NCBI GenBank assembly: GCA_030697175.1
Contig: JAUYQR010000010.1
Location: forward strand, 18,196-82,195
Direction: 5' to 3'
From: Paracoccaceae bacterium
Lineage (GTDB): Bacteria > Pseudomonadota > Alphaproteobacteria > Rhodobacterales > Rhodobacteraceae
DNA length: 64,000 nt
In this document: piece after piece, positions 62,640 through 64,000 of the stretch
How positions within the stretch are numbered: the first letter of the stretch is position 1
Layout: each line of letters starts with the position of its first letter
Program-made: the position numbers and the translations under genes
Notes under the pieces: generated by a model
Seen by the model: the letters and a program-made list of their open reading frames with translations, nothing else
Databases searched by the model: none
Told to the model about the DNA's origin: nothing

Positions 62640-62900
62640 CTGCGCTGCACCTGTCATGCAGGTGCGGCTGGCGGGCAACGCCCTCGGCGCCACTTTTCCT
62701 GCTGCTCGAGGCCTGCGCCTTCATCCCGCTTGGGCCACACCGGGCGCGCGCTGCGGGCAGGCCCAGCGCTCTTCGGGTGCTTCTGCCCTCTGAACCCGGC
62801 CTTTGGGCGACAGCCACGCTCTGGACGCCGGGCCTTGCCCTGGTCTTCGCCCGCCTCGCGCCGATCCTCACCCTGCCCGACACCAGCCGCCGCGAGCCTA
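62640..62900 (+). pseudogene. Frameshifted remnant resembling the C-terminus of NnrS
   Basis: One frame gives RLGHTGRALRAGPALFG near 62730-62780, like the LGHTGRAL motif of NnrS membrane haem-copper proteins. A different frame then gives LWATATLWTPGLALVFARLA followed by PILTLPDTSR (about 62800-62890), like the last helix and tail of NnrS. The two parts are not in the same frame and no start or N-terminal two-thirds exists. NnrS genes commonly sit beside Crp/Fnr regulators and DUF1858 genes. The call rests on short motifs. Confidence 0.45.
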
Positions 62901-63626
62901 GCCCGCAGCCCCGCTCAGCATCACCAGCCGGTGTGGCGCCGTGACCGTGATCTTGCGCCGCTCCGACAGCACGATCCCGTCCCGCTCCCACCCGCTGAGC
63001 AGCCGGCTGACCGTGTGCAGCGTGCTTCCGGTCATGTCCGACAGGTTCTGCCGGGTGATCGGCATCCCGATCTCGATCCCGCCCTCGACCTTGCGCCCGG
63101 TCTGCGTGACCAGCCTCAGGATCGCGTTGGCGATGCGCTGCTCCACTTGCTGGGTCGCCATCTCGACGATGCGGTTGTTCATCTCGCCCACCCGCTCCCC
63201 CACAACCTTGTAGGTTTCGGTGGCAAAGCCCTCGTAGTTTTCCACGAACACCGGCCACAACCGGTTCGGCCAGGCCAGCGCCACGCAGTCATCGGCCGTC
63301 ATCGCCGTGGCGGGATAGGTCGTGCGCCCGATCGCCGCGCCAATGCCGAACAACTGTCCCGGCGAAATATGCAGCGCGATGATCTGCTCGCCCCCCGGCG
63401 TGGTCCGCACCACCCGGATATGCCCGTCCAGAAGCAGAAAGAACCGCTCTACCGGCATCCCCTCGCTGAACACCGCAACCCCGCCATCGAACCGCAGCGC
63501 CTGCGCCGCATCAAGGATCTCGCGGATCTGCGCCCGCTCCAGCTTGCGAAACGGCGGAATGCCAGCCAGCAGGCTTTCGTCAAGTTTGTGCAAACGTCGC
63601 TTCCCATGTTGTGGCAGCACAACCAC
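62898..63626 (-). CDS. Crp/Fnr-family regulator (NnrR/DNR-like)
   Basis: Regulator of 242 residues with a cyclic-nucleotide-type sensor barrel ([35 protein letters not shown]), a long dimer helix and a C-terminal HTH ([20 protein letters not shown] then [12 protein letters not shown]). The N-terminal cysteine cluster of oxygen-sensing FNR is absent, so an NO- or redox-related DNR/NnrR type is more likely. The first codons hold a TTG-N8-CAA dyad; a TTG start at 63593 giving [15 protein letters not shown] is an alternative. It is divergent from the pseudoazurin gene. Confidence 0.85.
   Translation of the reverse strand: MVVLPQHGKRRLHKLDESLLAGIPPFRKLERAQIREILDAAQALRFDGGVAVFSEGMPVERFFLLLDGHIRVVRTTPGGEQIIALHISPGQLFGIGAAIGRTTYPATAMTADDCVALAWPNRLWPVFVENYEGFATETYKVVGERVGEMNNRIVEMATQQVEQRIANAILRLVTQTGRKVEGGIEIGMPITRQNLSDMTGSTLHTVSRLLSGWERDGIVLSERRKITVTAPHRLVMLSGAAG
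63609..63622. promoter_or_regulatory. Candidate Crp/Fnr-type binding site
   Basis: TTGTGGCAGCACAA has perfect TTGTG/CACAA arms and the TTG-N8-CAA spacing of FNR/DNR sites. It lies at the 5' end of the regulator gene and about 70-83 bp upstream of the pseudoazurin start, so it could serve either. Confidence 0.5.
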
Positions 63627-63691
63627 CTGCCGCGAACACTAGCCTAGAACAGGGTCAAGACCAATCACCACCGCACCTGAAAGGACGCCTG

Positions 63692-63861
63692 ATGTTTTCC
63701 AGACTGATCGCCGCCGGCATTGCTGCCATGCTGATGTCCACTGCCGCCAGTGCCGCAAACATCGAGGTGCGGATGCTGAACAAAGGCACCGATGGCGCAA
63801 TGGTGTTCGAGCCCGCCTTCGTGAAGGCCGCCGTCGGCGACACCGTCACCTTCCTCTCGAC
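63692..63861 (+). pseudogene. Pseudoazurin gene disrupted by an insertion sequence
   Basis: The first 57 or so codons encode a signal peptide ([20 protein letters not shown]) and the start of a cupredoxin ([20 protein letters not shown], then [11 protein letters not shown]). Pseudoazurins continue with a histidine copper ligand and a Cys/His/Met loop, about 90 more residues. Here the frame leaves the family after FLST and stops at 63892 within IS sequence. AAAGGA precedes the ATG. Pseudoazurin donates electrons to copper nitrite or N2O reductase. Confidence 0.85.
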
Positions 63862-64000
63862 GAGCTATGACCGAAAGTTGGTGACGGTTTGATCAGGCGG
63901 CTTTGAATTCGTGCTTGATGCCGTCGCGGAATTCAACCCCCTGGATGATTTCGGGCAGGCGGTTCTGACCATCGAGTTTGCGCCATTTCTTCCTGGCCGA
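63862..64000 (-). mobile_element. IS256-family insertion sequence (end only)
   Basis: The pseudoazurin reading frame breaks near 63862 and is followed by about 30 bp of likely terminal inverted repeat, beginning GAGCTATGACCGAAAGTTGG. A transposase gene then runs in from the right on the minus strand. CTCTCGAC just before the junction may be the 8-bp target copy. The other end is outside the window. Confidence 0.75.
63893..64000 (-). CDS. IS256-family transposase (C-terminal 35 residues)
   Basis: Minus-strand frame entering from the right edge ends in a TGA at 63895-63893. It encodes KKWRKLDGQNRLPEIIQGVE and FRDGIKHEFKAA, which matches the W-R-x-L-x-G ... GV-x-F-x-DG C-termini of IS256-family (mutator type) transposases. 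The catalytic DDE region lies outside the window. Confidence 0.75.
   Translation of the reverse strand, partial: SARKKWRKLDGQNRLPEIIQGVEFRDGIKHEFKAA

Overview
The window comes from a GC-rich alphaproteobacterial chromosome, almost certainly of the Rhodobacteraceae (Rhodobacter/Paracoccus-like). The evidence is the dusB(nifR3)-ntrB-ntrC-ntrY order, an NtrC without the sigma-54 contact loop, a fused ispDF, an alphaproteobacterial NDUFA12 homologue and split preT/preA dihydropyrimidine dehydrogenase genes. No rRNA genes, CRISPR arrays or phage structural genes are visible. One tRNA (Asn) is present. One insertion sequence enters the right edge.

Bases 1-29,100 are mostly core genome: nitrogen two-component genes; isoprenoid and phospholipid genes (ispDF, pgpA) with a CinA-type deamidase; preT-dedA-preA; accB-accC; aat; a small envelope group (NDUFA12 homologue, mlaD, DUF2155); clpP-clpX; a photolyase-like flavoprotein; a CDP-alcohol phosphatidyltransferase; a secreted CAP protein; an EnvZ-like kinase; and a metallo-beta-lactamase-fold hydrolase. 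Next to tRNA-Asn lies a base-composition-shifted islet with a CoiA-like nuclease. It abuts a Lon-family gene that has lost its protease end. A yqjDE-like pair, a VIT-type metal transporter, a secreted von Willebrand-type DUF1194 protein and a BTAD/TPR regulator follow.

Bases 29,100-61,000 form a catabolic region of three regulated modules. (1) A GntR-controlled module has a polar amino acid ABC importer, a fused aconitase-X dehydratase (hydroxyproline-dehydratase type) and a DapA-like lyase. (2) An 11.5-kb operon running from 47,507 down to 35,954 encodes a TMADH/DgcA-like demethylase, a non-pyrrolysine MttB homologue, a CocE/S15 hydrolase, a complete peptide/opine-type ABC importer and a TetR/BetI-type repressor. 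(3) A 12.3-kb LysR-linked operon, running from 60,981 down to 48,683, encodes an aromatic (hydroxyquinol/hydroquinone) pathway: two intradiol dioxygenases, an MhqO-like VOC protein, an esterase, maleylacetate reductase, a flavin monooxygenase, a branched-chain-type ABC importer and a BKACE enzyme that may finish the pathway.

The right end, 62,300-64,000, looks like a decaying nitrogen-oxide locus: a DUF1858 protein, a frameshifted NnrS remnant, a Crp/Fnr regulator and a pseudoazurin gene cut by an IS256-family element. Almost every gene in the three modules touches or overlaps its neighbour (ATGA or TGATG junctions), so the modules are best read as single transcripts.
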